From Paracoccus methylovorus (GTDB taxonomy: Bacteria; Pseudomonadota; Alphaproteobacteria; Rhodobacterales; Rhodobacteraceae), in the NCBI RefSeq assembly GCF_016919705.1, contig NZ_CP070368.1, forward strand, positions 992,001-1,056,000: a stretch of 64,000 nucleotides of DNA, written 5' to 3'. Shown in pieces: positions 31,809 to 39,644 of this stretch. The notes below the pieces were generated by a model. The model did no database searches, was not told the DNA's origin, and saw only the letters and a program-made list of their open reading frames with translations. A program made the translations under genes and the position numbers. Position 1 is the stretch's first letter, and the number at the start of each line of letters is the position of its first letter.

Positions 31809-32318
31809 CTATGGCGTGATCAGGATCGGCGTCCCGTCGCGGACCATGGCATAGATATCCTCGACCTCGGCGTCGGTGACGGCGATGCATCCCACTGTCC
31901 AGTCGCGACGCGACTGTGAAAGTGCACGACCTTCGGGGCCTTGCCCGTGGATAAAGATATCGCTGCCCGCGCTTTGTCCCAGCGCCGCCGCCAGCGCCGC
32001 GTCCTGCGGGTTGGGGTAGGAGATACCGATGGACAAGTGATAGCGGCTGTCGGGGTTGCGGCGGTCGATATAGTATAGCCCCTCGGGTGTCTTGCCATCG
32101 CCTTCGAACTGCTTGTGGCCGATGGGTTCGTTGCCCAACCCGATACGATAGGCTTTCAGCAGCGTATTGCCGTTCAGCAGCAGCATTTGCCGCGCGCCCT
32201 TGTTCACCACGATCTGGGTGACCGGCGGGCCGGAATAGGTTTTGAACTTGCTGGGCCCGCAAGCGGCAAGCCCCAGCAAAAGCGCAAGCGCCACGATACG
32301 TCCCAGCCAGCCCGTCAT
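31809..32318 (-). CDS. L,D-transpeptidase (YkuD) lipoprotein
   Basis: 169 residues. The signal peptide ends in the lipobox LAAC (Cys20), so the protein is probably anchored in the outer membrane facing the periplasm. The YkuD catalytic region is present: IFIHGQGPEG with His124 and TVGCIAVTDAEV with the nucleophile Cys144. Such enzymes form 3-3 peptidoglycan crosslinks or attach proteins to the wall. ATG 32318 is chosen because the lipoprotein signal begins there. Divergent from the DUF3422 gene. Confidence 0.9.
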   Translation of the reverse strand: MTGWLGRIVALALLLGLAACGPSKFKTYSGPPVTQIVVNKGARQMLLLNGNTLLKAYRIGLGNEPIGHKQFEGDGKTPEGLYYIDRRNPDSRYHLSIGISYPNPQDAALAAALGQSAGSDIFIHGQGPEGRALSQSRRDWTVGCIAVTDAEVEDIYAMVRDGTPILITP

Positions 32319-32498
32319 TGGTGTCCGCCCCTCGATCCGGTATTTTGCGCTATTTTGCCCGCACGGGGCCTGCCGGGCAATGCAGCAGTGCTTCACGAAA
32401 TCCTGATGCGCTGCCGATCGCGTGGCAGATTTGCCAGAGCCGCGGAATCGCAGGGTTTTCCTGTTGCGGGAAAACGTCCTGCCGCTCATCATGCGCGC

Positions 32499-33794
32499 AT
32501 GAACGATGAAGACGAACACCCCCAGCGCTATGCCTTGGTGAATGAGTTGCATGCCCGGCCCTCGCCTCGGCTTTCCGCGCCCTGCACCGCCGTCTATCTG
32601 GCGATCAAGGAGCCGCGCGACGCCGCCAACCGGGACCGGGGCAGGGATGTCGCGCATCTGGCCGAGCTTTGCGCCCGGCACGGCGCGCCCCGCCCCGACA
32701 CCAGCGCCGGCCATTACACCGCCCAGTTGGGCCGTCACCAGTTGCGCTGGGAAAGCCATACCGAATTCGTGACCTATGCCGCCTTTGCACCGGGGCTGCC
32801 GCCGCGCCCCTTCGACCCTTCTGCCGCGGCGGTCTTTCCGCAGGACTGGCAGCATCACGCGCCCGGCAAACGCGTTGCCGCGGTGATGATCCAGATAGAT
32901 ATCCTGCCCGATAATCCCGGCGATATCCTGCCGCGCCTGACCGAGTGGTTCGCGGCTGACAGCCTTGCCTCGGTCTGGGTGCTGGAAGAAGCCGCGGTGG
33001 TCGCCGGCGATTTCCGCATCGATCCGGCCGGCTGGATGCGCTTTGCGCTGTTCGTCAGGCCTGGCACCCAGGCCGGCCGGATCGGGCGCATCGTGCAACG
33101 GCTGCTGGATCTGGAAACCTATCGCGCCATGTCCATGCTGGGCCTTGGCCGCGCGCGCGACCTGACCCAGCAGCTCAATGCGCTGGACCCGCAGCTTAGC
33201 GACATCGTGCAGGGCATGAGCGATGAAAGCCGCCCGGCCGATGCCGTGCTGCAAGACCTGCTTTCCGTCTCGACGCGGTTGGAAAGCGCGGCGACGCAGC
33301 ATGCCTTCCGCTTTGGTGCCAATGCCGCCTACGAGGCGATCGTCATGGACCGCGTCGCCTCGCTGCGCGAGTCGCGTTTCATGGGCGGACAGATGCTGAC
33401 CGAGTTCATGGCACGGCGCTATCTGCCGGCCATGCGTACCGCGAAATCGGCCGAGAACCGGCTGGCCGCCATGCTGGACCGGAGCGAGCGGGCGGGCGAG
33501 TTGCTGCGCACCCGCGTCGATGTGCAGCGCAGCGCCCAGAATCAGGAGTTGATGCAGCGCATGGACCGGCGCGCCGACCTGCAACTGCGGCTGCAACATA
33601 CGGTCGAGGGGCTGTCGGTGGTGGCCATCAGCTATTACGCGGTGGGCCTGTTGGGTTATGCGCTTTATCCTCTGGCGCAGGCGCTTCACATCGACAAGGC
33701 GGTGCTGGTCGCCGCGCTGACCCCCATCGCCGTGCTGTCTGTCTGGCTGGGCATGCGGCGCATCCGGGCGCGGTTGCATGACGGCGGCCATTAG
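32499..33794 (+). CDS. DUF3422 family membrane protein
   Basis: 431 residues of the DUF3422 family, function unknown. Family hallmarks are the opening YALVNELHARPSPRLSAP, a middle region with long helices, and two C-terminal membrane segments (about residues 370–425, SVVAISYYAVGLLGYALYPL and VLVAALTPIAVLSVWLG). The large soluble part is probably cytoplasmic. ATG 32499 begins the family-conserved region. TATTTTGC is repeated 10 bp apart at 32341 and 32351 in the upstream divergent spacer. Confidence 0.88.
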   Translation: MNDEDEHPQRYALVNELHARPSPRLSAPCTAVYLAIKEPRDAANRDRGRDVAHLAELCARHGAPRPDTSAGHYTAQLGRHQLRWESHTEFVTYAAFAPGLPPRPFDPSAAAVFPQDWQHHAPGKRVAAVMIQIDILPDNPGDILPRLTEWFAADSLASVWVLEEAAVVAGDFRIDPAGWMRFALFVRPGTQAGRIGRIVQRLLDLETYRAMSMLGLGRARDLTQQLNALDPQLSDIVQGMSDESRPADAVLQDLLSVSTRLESAATQHAFRFGANAAYEAIVMDRVASLRESRFMGGQMLTEFMARRYLPAMRTAKSAENRLAAMLDRSERAGELLRTRVDVQRSAQNQELMQRMDRRADLQLRLQHTVEGLSVVAISYYAVGLLGYALYPLAQALHIDKAVLVAALTPIAVLSVWLGMRRIRARLHDGGH

Positions 33795-33850
33795 CCGCCG
33801 CCCTTGTAGATACCCGAACCCGAAGCCCGAACCTGAAGAAGGAGAGAAAC

Positions 33851-33901
33851 GTGAAATATTCCCTTTTCCCCATGTGCGGCCTTGCAAGAGGTGTTCGGTA
33901 A
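33851..33901 (+). CDS. Possible 16-codon upstream reading frame coupled to the ArsC-like gene
   Basis: GTG 33851 follows a near-perfect ribosome site (AAGGAGAG) and encodes MKYSLFPMCGLARGVR, ending at TAA 33899–33901, whose last base starts the ArsC-like ATG (TAATG). The arrangement suggests translational coupling or a leader peptide. The downstream gene has only a weak ribosome site of its own. No homology is claimed for the peptide. Confidence 0.4.
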   Translation: MKYSLFPMCGLARGVR

Positions 33902-34245
33902 TGGCGGGCCGGCTTGATATGTATGGTCTTGGCCATTGCTCGACCTGCCAAAAGGCGCAGGCTGAACTGGAGGCTGTCGGCTGGAAGGTCGATTTTCGCG
34001 ACGTGGCCAAGGCACCGCTGGATCAGGACGAATGGCAGCGCATGATTGCCGAATTCGGCGAAAAGCTGGTGAACCGGGCCAGCCTGACCTGGCGCGGCAT
34101 GTCCGAGGACGAACGCGCCGGCACACCCTTGCAGATGCTGTCCTCCAAGCCTTCACTGATGAAACGTCCCGCCATCGTCGAAGGCGATAAGCGCCTGCTA
34201 GGCTGGACCGCCAACGTGAAACGGGCGCTGGGGGTGACGGCCTAA
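33901..34245 (+). CDS. ArsC/Spx-like thioredoxin-fold protein
   Basis: 114 residues of the ArsC/Spx/YffB family. It has a CSTC redox motif (C13, C16) in MYGLGHCSTCQKAQ, followed by a ArsC-like helix and LVNRASLTWRGM. The last part has LMKRPAIVEGDKRLLGW, where the arsenate-binding Arg of true ArsC sits (KRPAI). No ars genes are nearby, so a general oxidoreductase or Spx-like regulator is as likely as arsenate reductase. Confidence 0.85.
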   Translation: MAGRLDMYGLGHCSTCQKAQAELEAVGWKVDFRDVAKAPLDQDEWQRMIAEFGEKLVNRASLTWRGMSEDERAGTPLQMLSSKPSLMKRPAIVEGDKRLLGWTANVKRALGVTA

Positions 34246-34264
34246 CAGTCGCCCCTATGCCGCT

Positions 34265-34870
34265 CTATACGACATAGCGGTCGCGGCGGTGATTGATGGC
34301 GATCACCAGATTCAGCACCAAGGCGCCCAGAAAGGACCAGCCGACGGTCTGCCAGTCCCGCAGCAACAGCGCGCAGGCAAAGATGCAGGCATCGAAAATC
34401 AACTGTGTCCAGCCGGCACGAAATCCCGTGGCGTCCTGCAAATACAGCGCCACGATGCCGACGCCGCCCAGCGAGGCACCATGGCGAAACAGCGCCAGCA
34501 AGGCCGAGCCGGTCAGAAAACCGACCAGCAACGCGCCCACTGCCGGATGGACATGGCCAAACTGCAATGTCGGCGGCAGGATGGCGACCAGCACCGACAT
34601 GGTTGCCACTGCGGTAAAGGATTTCAGCATGAAACCCAGCCCAAAGCGCCGGTAGCCCAGCCAATAGAACGGCAGGTTCACCACGAAGAAGACCGGCGCG
34701 AAGCCCCAGCCCGTGCTATAGGAAATCAGGATCGCCAGCCCCGCCGTCTGGCCGGTGACGAAGCCCAGATGCGTCAGCAGCAGCACGCTGACCGCGGCCA
34801 TGAAGCTGCCGTAGGCCAGACCCTGCGCATCCTCAATCGGGCTGTGACGTTGGGAAGATGTATCGCTCAT
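34265..34870 (-). CDS. YitT family membrane protein
   Basis: 201 residues, about five or six membrane helices, of the YitT/DUF161 family. Function is unknown; relatives are proposed transporters. Family blocks: QGLAYGSFMAAVSVLLLTHL, GQTAGLAILISYSTGWGFAP and FRHGASLGGVGIVALYLQ. ATG 34870 (MSDTSSQRH). The orphan binding-protein gene lies 49 bp upstream on the same strand. Confidence 0.85.
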   Translation of the reverse strand: MSDTSSQRHSPIEDAQGLAYGSFMAAVSVLLLTHLGFVTGQTAGLAILISYSTGWGFAPVFFVVNLPFYWLGYRRFGLGFMLKSFTAVATMSVLVAILPPTLQFGHVHPAVGALLVGFLTGSALLALFRHGASLGGVGIVALYLQDATGFRAGWTQLIFDACIFACALLLRDWQTVGWSFLGALVLNLVIAINHRRDRYVV

Positions 34871-34919
34871 GCGCCCTCTCTTGCCTGCACCCGACAAGGT
34901 CGGCAAGGGGGAGGGTGCA

Positions 34920-35930
34920 TCAGCGCAGCGGCGTAGGGTCCGGCCCGGTCGTGGCGGCGGATGCGGCCGGTGCGGCGCGATCGCTGATCGCGGTGGTAAA
35001 GGCGCCCCGGGGTTCGCGGCGAAGCACGGCGTTCGGGCCCCCGGCACGCAGGTTCTCGACCGTGCGGCGATATTCGCCCTCGTCCAAAGCGCCGGTGACA
35101 GACAAAAGCCCGTCGATGCGGCGCAGCATCCCGGCCTGCCGCTGCAAGGCATCGGGGTCCGGGTCGGGGCCAAGGATCAGCCGGGCGCTGGTCTCGGGGT
35201 CGGCCGTCGCATCGCGCCAGCCTTTCATACTGGCGCGCAGGAACCGCGCCAGCCGGTCTTCGGCTGCCGGATCGGACAGTTGCCCGGACAGGGCGTAAAG
35301 CCCATCCTCCAGCACCGATGCGCCCTGGCTGTGCGGATCGAGTTCGACCAGCCCCTCGCCCGCGACCGGATCATAGCTGAGCGTGCTGATGCAGACGGCC
35401 TGTTTGTGACGCAACATCTCGGCCCCCGGCGGCCATTGCGCAAGCAAGGCCACGCCGGACAGGCTGTCGTCGGCCACCAGCCCCAGCCGGTTCAACCATG
35501 CCAGCAGCGGGTATTCCTGACCGTTGAACCAGTTGGCGATGGACTTGCCACGCAAGTCGGCGGCCCCCGTCACGCCTGCTTCGCGCAGGCATGTCAACCG
35601 CAGCGCCGGGCGGTCGAATAACTGCGCGATATTGACCACCGGCAAGCCGTTTTCCCGCGCAACCAGCGCGGTGGGCATCCATGCCACTGCCAGATCGGCC
35701 TCGCCCCGCGCCAATGCCTCGAAAGGCGGGGTATTATCGGCGGGGCGCAGATGGACGGTCAGCCCCTCATCGGCGTAATAGCCGTGCGCCTCGGCGACCA
35801 GAAAACCAGCGGATTCTGCCAGCGCCGGGCCCCGCAGTTGCACGGTCAACTCTTCGGCCTGCGCGGAAAGCGCGGCAAGAGCCAGCATCATGGCCGGTAA
35901 GGTGGCCGGAATCAGCGATATCGGTTTCAT
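34920..35930 (-). CDS. ABC transporter substrate-binding protein (NMT1/SsuA/ThiY-like), orphan
   Basis: 336 residues with a signal peptide (residues 1–25, cleavage after AQA). The periplasmic-binding fold follows: AESAGFLVAEAHGYYADEGLTVHL is the classical start of the NMT1/thiamine-precursor/sulfonate class. No permease or ATPase gene is adjacent, so it must serve a transporter elsewhere or act as a sensor. The C-terminal ~60 residues are Ala/Pro-rich and look disordered. The ligand cannot be read from sequence. Confidence 0.82.
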   Translation of the reverse strand: MKPISLIPATLPAMMLALAALSAQAEELTVQLRGPALAESAGFLVAEAHGYYADEGLTVHLRPADNTPPFEALARGEADLAVAWMPTALVARENGLPVVNIAQLFDRPALRLTCLREAGVTGAADLRGKSIANWFNGQEYPLLAWLNRLGLVADDSLSGVALLAQWPPGAEMLRHKQAVCISTLSYDPVAGEGLVELDPHSQGASVLEDGLYALSGQLSDPAAEDRLARFLRASMKGWRDATADPETSARLILGPDPDPDALQRQAGMLRRIDGLLSVTGALDEGEYRRTVENLRAGGPNAVLRREPRGAFTTAISDRAAPAASAATTGPDPTPLR

Positions 35931-35999
35931 CGCCGGCCATGGTTAGACGGCCGGCATCATGCCCGCAAGCCGCTGCCCTGCACGATGCCGCGAGCGGTG

Positions 36000-37421
36000 T
36001 CAGTCGCGTGAATAAACATCTTCGTAACGGATGATGTCATCTTCGCCCAGATAGGCGCCGGTCTGCACCTCGATCAGGACCATCGGGACCTTGCCAGGGT
36101 TTTCAAGCCGGTGGACCGCGCCCAGCGGCACATAGATCGACTGGTTTTCGGTAAGCAGCGTCACCGTGTCGTCCACCGTCACCCGCGCGGTGCCGGAAAC
36201 CACGATCCAATGTTCCGAGCGGTGGAAATGCGATTGCAACGACAGCGCCCCGCCCGGGTTGACGACGATACGCTTGACCTGAAACCGGTCTGCCAGCGCC
36301 AGGGTCTCGAACCAGCCCCAGGGGCGGTGATCGCGCAGGAAATGTTCCGCCTGACGCGCACCCTTGGCCTTGAGCGCCGAGACCGCCATGCGCACCTCTT
36401 GCGCACGATCCATGCCGGCGACCAGCACCGCGTCGTCGGTGGCCACGACCATCACGTCCTTCAGCCCGATGCCCACGACCTCGATCCCTTCGTCCTGCGA
36501 ACGCAGCAGGACGTTGTCGCAGTCGATGGCGGTCGAGCGGTTGTCGGTCACGGCGCCGCGTTCGGCGGGCTCGGTGTCCTGCGTCTCGCGCCAAACCGCA
36601 TCCCAGCCGCCAAGGTCGGACCAATGACCGGAAAAACGCACGACCGAAAGATTATCGGCTTTTTCCAGTACAGCGTAATCGACAGAAAGATCGGGCAGCC
36701 GGTCCCATGGTTCGGGTGCCAGACGAAGGAAACCCAGATCGGTATGCGCCTCGGTCAGTGCGGCCTGCACCGGTTCCAGGTATTCGGGCGCATGGGTGCG
36801 AAAGGCCTCGATCATCGTGCGCGCGGCGAACAGGAAAATGCCGGCGTTCCACAGGAAATTGCCCTGCGCGATCATCCGCGCCGCATTCTCGGCATCGGGC
36901 TTTTCGACAAACCGCTTCAACACCAAGGGGCCGGCGCCATTTCCTTCGGCCTCCATATAGCCATAGCCGGTTTCGGGGCGGGTTGGGGTGATGCCGAAGG
37001 TGACGATGCGACCGGCCTCTGCGGCGGGCAGACCCAGTTCGACGGCACGGCCGAAAGCCTCGGCATCGGGCACCACGTGATCCGAGGGGGCGACCAGCAA
37101 TACCGCCTCGGGGTCTTTTTCGGCGGCGGCGAGTGCGGCGGCCAGAATTGCCGGGGCGGTGTTGCGGCCGGCCGGCTCGATCATGATGGCTGCCGGAGCG
37201 ATGCCGATCTGGTCCAGTTGTTCGGCAACGATAAAGCGGAAATCGGCATTGGTCATCACCAGCGGCGCACCATAGCGCGCCCCCGAAAGGCGACGCGCGG
37301 AGGCCTGAAACAGGCTTTCCTCGCCGACCAGCGGCGCGAATTGCTTGGGAAAACTCTTGCGCGAGACGGGCCAGAGCCGGGTGCCCGACCCTCCGGCAAG
37401 CAAAACAGGGGTGATCGTCAT
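36000..37421 (-). CDS. manC: Mannose-1-phosphate guanylyltransferase / mannose-6-phosphate isomerase
   Basis: Bifunctional type II enzyme making GDP-mannose, used for surface polysaccharide. 473 residues: the nucleotidyltransferase part starts with LLAGGSGTRLWPVSRKSFPKQF, with SDHVVPD and FVEKPD, and the C-terminal cupin isomerase part has RPWGWFETL, QSHFHRSEHWIVVSGTA and PLGAVHRLENPG. No other polysaccharide genes are next to it except a glycosyltransferase 7 kb away. Confidence 0.96.
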   Translation of the reverse strand: MTITPVLLAGGSGTRLWPVSRKSFPKQFAPLVGEESLFQASARRLSGARYGAPLVMTNADFRFIVAEQLDQIGIAPAAIMIEPAGRNTAPAILAAALAAAEKDPEAVLLVAPSDHVVPDAEAFGRAVELGLPAAEAGRIVTFGITPTRPETGYGYMEAEGNGAGPLVLKRFVEKPDAENAARMIAQGNFLWNAGIFLFAARTMIEAFRTHAPEYLEPVQAALTEAHTDLGFLRLAPEPWDRLPDLSVDYAVLEKADNLSVVRFSGHWSDLGGWDAVWRETQDTEPAERGAVTDNRSTAIDCDNVLLRSQDEGIEVVGIGLKDVMVVATDDAVLVAGMDRAQEVRMAVSALKAKGARQAEHFLRDHRPWGWFETLALADRFQVKRIVVNPGGALSLQSHFHRSEHWIVVSGTARVTVDDTVTLLTENQSIYVPLGAVHRLENPGKVPMVLIEVQTGAYLGEDDIIRYEDVYSRD

Positions 37422-37565
37422 GAAAATCGCTCCATCGGCACCGGGCCGCTAACATCAATTCCCGTTATCCGCCGGGCGCCTTGCCTGCGCAAGCTGCGCA
37501 AAACGTCAGGATCGCCGGTGCTTATGCCAGATAACATGCAGCGTGCCGCCCGACAAACCGGTGCG

Positions 37566-38486
37566 TCAATAGCCGTGTATCCGGTCCACCAAGTGCAAAA
37601 GCGGCTCACCCCGCATCGCGCGGCGCAGGTTTTCGGCCACCACTGGTGCGGCGCTGGCCGGGCGCGTATCAGCGGCGACATGCGGCGTCACGGTGACGCG
37701 CGCATGCGCCCAGAAAGGATGGTCGGGCGCAAGCGGCTCGCTGCGAAACACGTCCAGCACCGCATGCCCCGGCCGGCCAAGGTCCAGCGCCTTCAGCAGG
37801 GCCGTTTCGTCTATCAGCGTGCCGCGCCCGGCATTGATGATCGTGGCGCCGGGCGGCAAAAGCGCCAGCCTTTCGGCATCCAACAGGTTCCGGGTCTGGG
37901 CGGTATCGGGCAGCAGGCAGATAAGGATTTCGGCGCGGCTCAGGGCTTGGGGCAGGGCGGGACCTGCCAGAACCTCGATCCCCTGCACCGGACGTCCCGA
38001 CTGCGACCAGCCGGTGACGCGAAAGCCAAGGCCCGACAGTGCTGCGGCCACGGCCCGGCCCAGCTCACCCATGCCCAGCACCGTTATCCGCCGTTGCGAG
38101 GCCAGCGGCGGTGTCAGATGGTTGCGCCAGATGCCGTCCTGCGCATAGCCGTCCATTCCCAGATGCGCCCGCAGCGCCCAGCCGGTGCAATATTCCACCA
38201 TGCCCTGCGTCAGCCCCGGATCGACCATTCGGCACAGCGGCTGGGTCAAGGTGGGGTTGGTTACGATACGCTCGACCCCCGCCCACAGGCTTTGCACCAC
38301 CCGCGCACGGGTGAAGGCCGAAAAGTCCAGCGTGCTGCCGTCCTCGGGGTAGCCGGGCGCGTAGATCAGCGCGTCAAAGCTGTCGGGCCTGCCTTCGCGG
38401 CACAGTTCCATCTCGGGGCAGGCGTCGCGCAGGGCCGGGGACCAGAGGTCCCATTTGCGCGCAGGGGCGGCGAAAAGAACCTTCAT
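37566..38486 (-). CDS. ghrA: Glyoxylate/hydroxypyruvate reductase A
   Basis: 306 residues of the D-isomer-specific 2-hydroxyacid dehydrogenase family, GhrA branch, reducing glyoxylate and hydroxypyruvate with NAD(P)H. The dinucleotide motif is LGMGELGRAVAAALSGLGF; the catalytic Arg (INAGRGTLID), Glu and His (TPHVAADTRP) blocks are present. It lies 12 bp downstream of rodA and may be read through from the rod-shape operon without functional link. Confidence 0.9.
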   Translation of the reverse strand: MKVLFAAPARKWDLWSPALRDACPEMELCREGRPDSFDALIYAPGYPEDGSTLDFSAFTRARVVQSLWAGVERIVTNPTLTQPLCRMVDPGLTQGMVEYCTGWALRAHLGMDGYAQDGIWRNHLTPPLASQRRITVLGMGELGRAVAAALSGLGFRVTGWSQSGRPVQGIEVLAGPALPQALSRAEILICLLPDTAQTRNLLDAERLALLPPGATIINAGRGTLIDETALLKALDLGRPGHAVLDVFRSEPLAPDHPFWAHARVTVTPHVAADTRPASAAPVVAENLRRAMRGEPLLHLVDRIHGY

Positions 38487-38498
38487 GCGTGCGATCCG

Positions 38499-39641
38499 TC
38501 AGCCACGGGGACGATGGACATGCGCCGATTGCACGATGCCAAAGGCCATCAGCAGGATCATCAGCGAGGTTCCTCCGTAACTTACCAGCGGCAGGGGCGA
38601 GCCCTTGGCGGGCAGCATGCCCATCACCGTTGCCATATTGATGGAAAAGTAAAGAAAGAACGTCCCCGCGATGCCGATGGTGACAAGGCTGGCGAAACGG
38701 TCGCGGTTGGTCAGCGCCGAATACAGACAGAACCCCAGGATCAACACGTAAAGCATCAGCAGGCTGAAGGCGCCAACAAAGCCGAACTCCTCGGCCAGCG
38801 AGGTGAAGATGAAATCGGTGTGCTTTTCAGGCAGGAAGTTCAGTCGCGATTGTGTGCCCTGCATGAAGCCGCGCCCCGACCAGCCCCCCGAACCCAGCGC
38901 GATCTGCGCCTGGGCGATATTGTAGCCCGCGCCCAGCGGGTCCGAGCCGGGGTCGAGGAAGGTGTCGATGCGGCGGAATTGATAGTCGTGCAGCAATTGC
39001 CAGTCGGTGCCCCGGCTTTCCAGCACGGTCGTGACGCCGGCAACGACGATGGCGATGACGGCGGCGAAATACCACAGGCTGACGCCCGCCGCGAACATGA
39101 CGATCCCGCCGCCCGCTATCAGCATGATCGAGGTGCCAAGGTCGGGCTGCATCAGCACCAGCCCCGTCGGCAGCAGGATCAGGATGACGGGGATCAACAC
39201 CCAAAGGGGGCGAGAGACCTTGTCGACCGGCAGCCAGTCGTAATAGGCCGCCAGCGTCAGCACGAATGCCACCTTGGTCAGCTCGGAGGGCTGGATGCGG
39301 ATCGGCCCCAGAACCAGCCAGCGCTGCGCGCCCATGCCGACATGGCCCATCACCTCGACCAGCACCAGCAGGCCGACGCAGATCACGTATGAGGCGACCG
39401 AGATCGATCGCCAGAACCAGATCGGCACGAAGGCCAGCGCAAACATCAGCACCATGCCGGCCGCGAAACGCTCCATCTGCGGGCCGGCCCATCGGTCCAG
39501 ATCGCCGCCCGAGACGGAATACAGCATCAGAAAACCGATGCAGCTTACGGCGGTAACCAGAAAGACCAGCGGCCAGTTCAGATGCAGGATCTTGCGCCAG
39601 CCCGTCGGAACCTGTGCGACATGATAGTCCAGATAGCTCAT
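38499..39641 (-). CDS. rodA: Rod-shape peptidoglycan polymerase RodA
   Basis: SEDS-family glycosyltransferase that polymerises lipid II for lateral wall growth, in the inner membrane with PBP2. 380 residues, ten or so membrane helices. Family markers include QPSELTKVAFVLTLAAYY, LVLMQPDLGTSIMLIAGG, GWSGRGFMQGTQSRLNFLPE with EKHTDFIFTSLAEEFGF, and the end LPLVSYGGTSLM. Three bases separate it from mrdA upstream. Confidence 0.96.
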   Translation of the reverse strand: MSYLDYHVAQVPTGWRKILHLNWPLVFLVTAVSCIGFLMLYSVSGGDLDRWAGPQMERFAAGMVLMFALAFVPIWFWRSISVASYVICVGLLVLVEVMGHVGMGAQRWLVLGPIRIQPSELTKVAFVLTLAAYYDWLPVDKVSRPLWVLIPVILILLPTGLVLMQPDLGTSIMLIAGGGIVMFAAGVSLWYFAAVIAIVVAGVTTVLESRGTDWQLLHDYQFRRIDTFLDPGSDPLGAGYNIAQAQIALGSGGWSGRGFMQGTQSRLNFLPEKHTDFIFTSLAEEFGFVGAFSLLMLYVLILGFCLYSALTNRDRFASLVTIGIAGTFFLYFSINMATVMGMLPAKGSPLPLVSYGGTSLMILLMAFGIVQSAHVHRPRG

Positions 39642-39644
39642 GCG

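Noticed and set aside
31809..34010. Continuous minus-strand frame suggesting a 733-residue protein ending in the L,D-transpeptidase
   Set aside because: Only the last 169 residues, starting at a lipoprotein signal, are protein-like; the rest is antisense to the DUF3422 gene.
33901..34245. Arsenate resistance gene
   Set aside because: No arsR, arsB or acr3 neighbours and the CSTC motif fits Spx-like proteins equally well.
36111..39392. A 1093-codon plus-strand frame across manC, ghrA and rodA
   Set aside because: It lies opposite three well-supported genes and has no recognisable domain; long antisense frames are common at this GC content.
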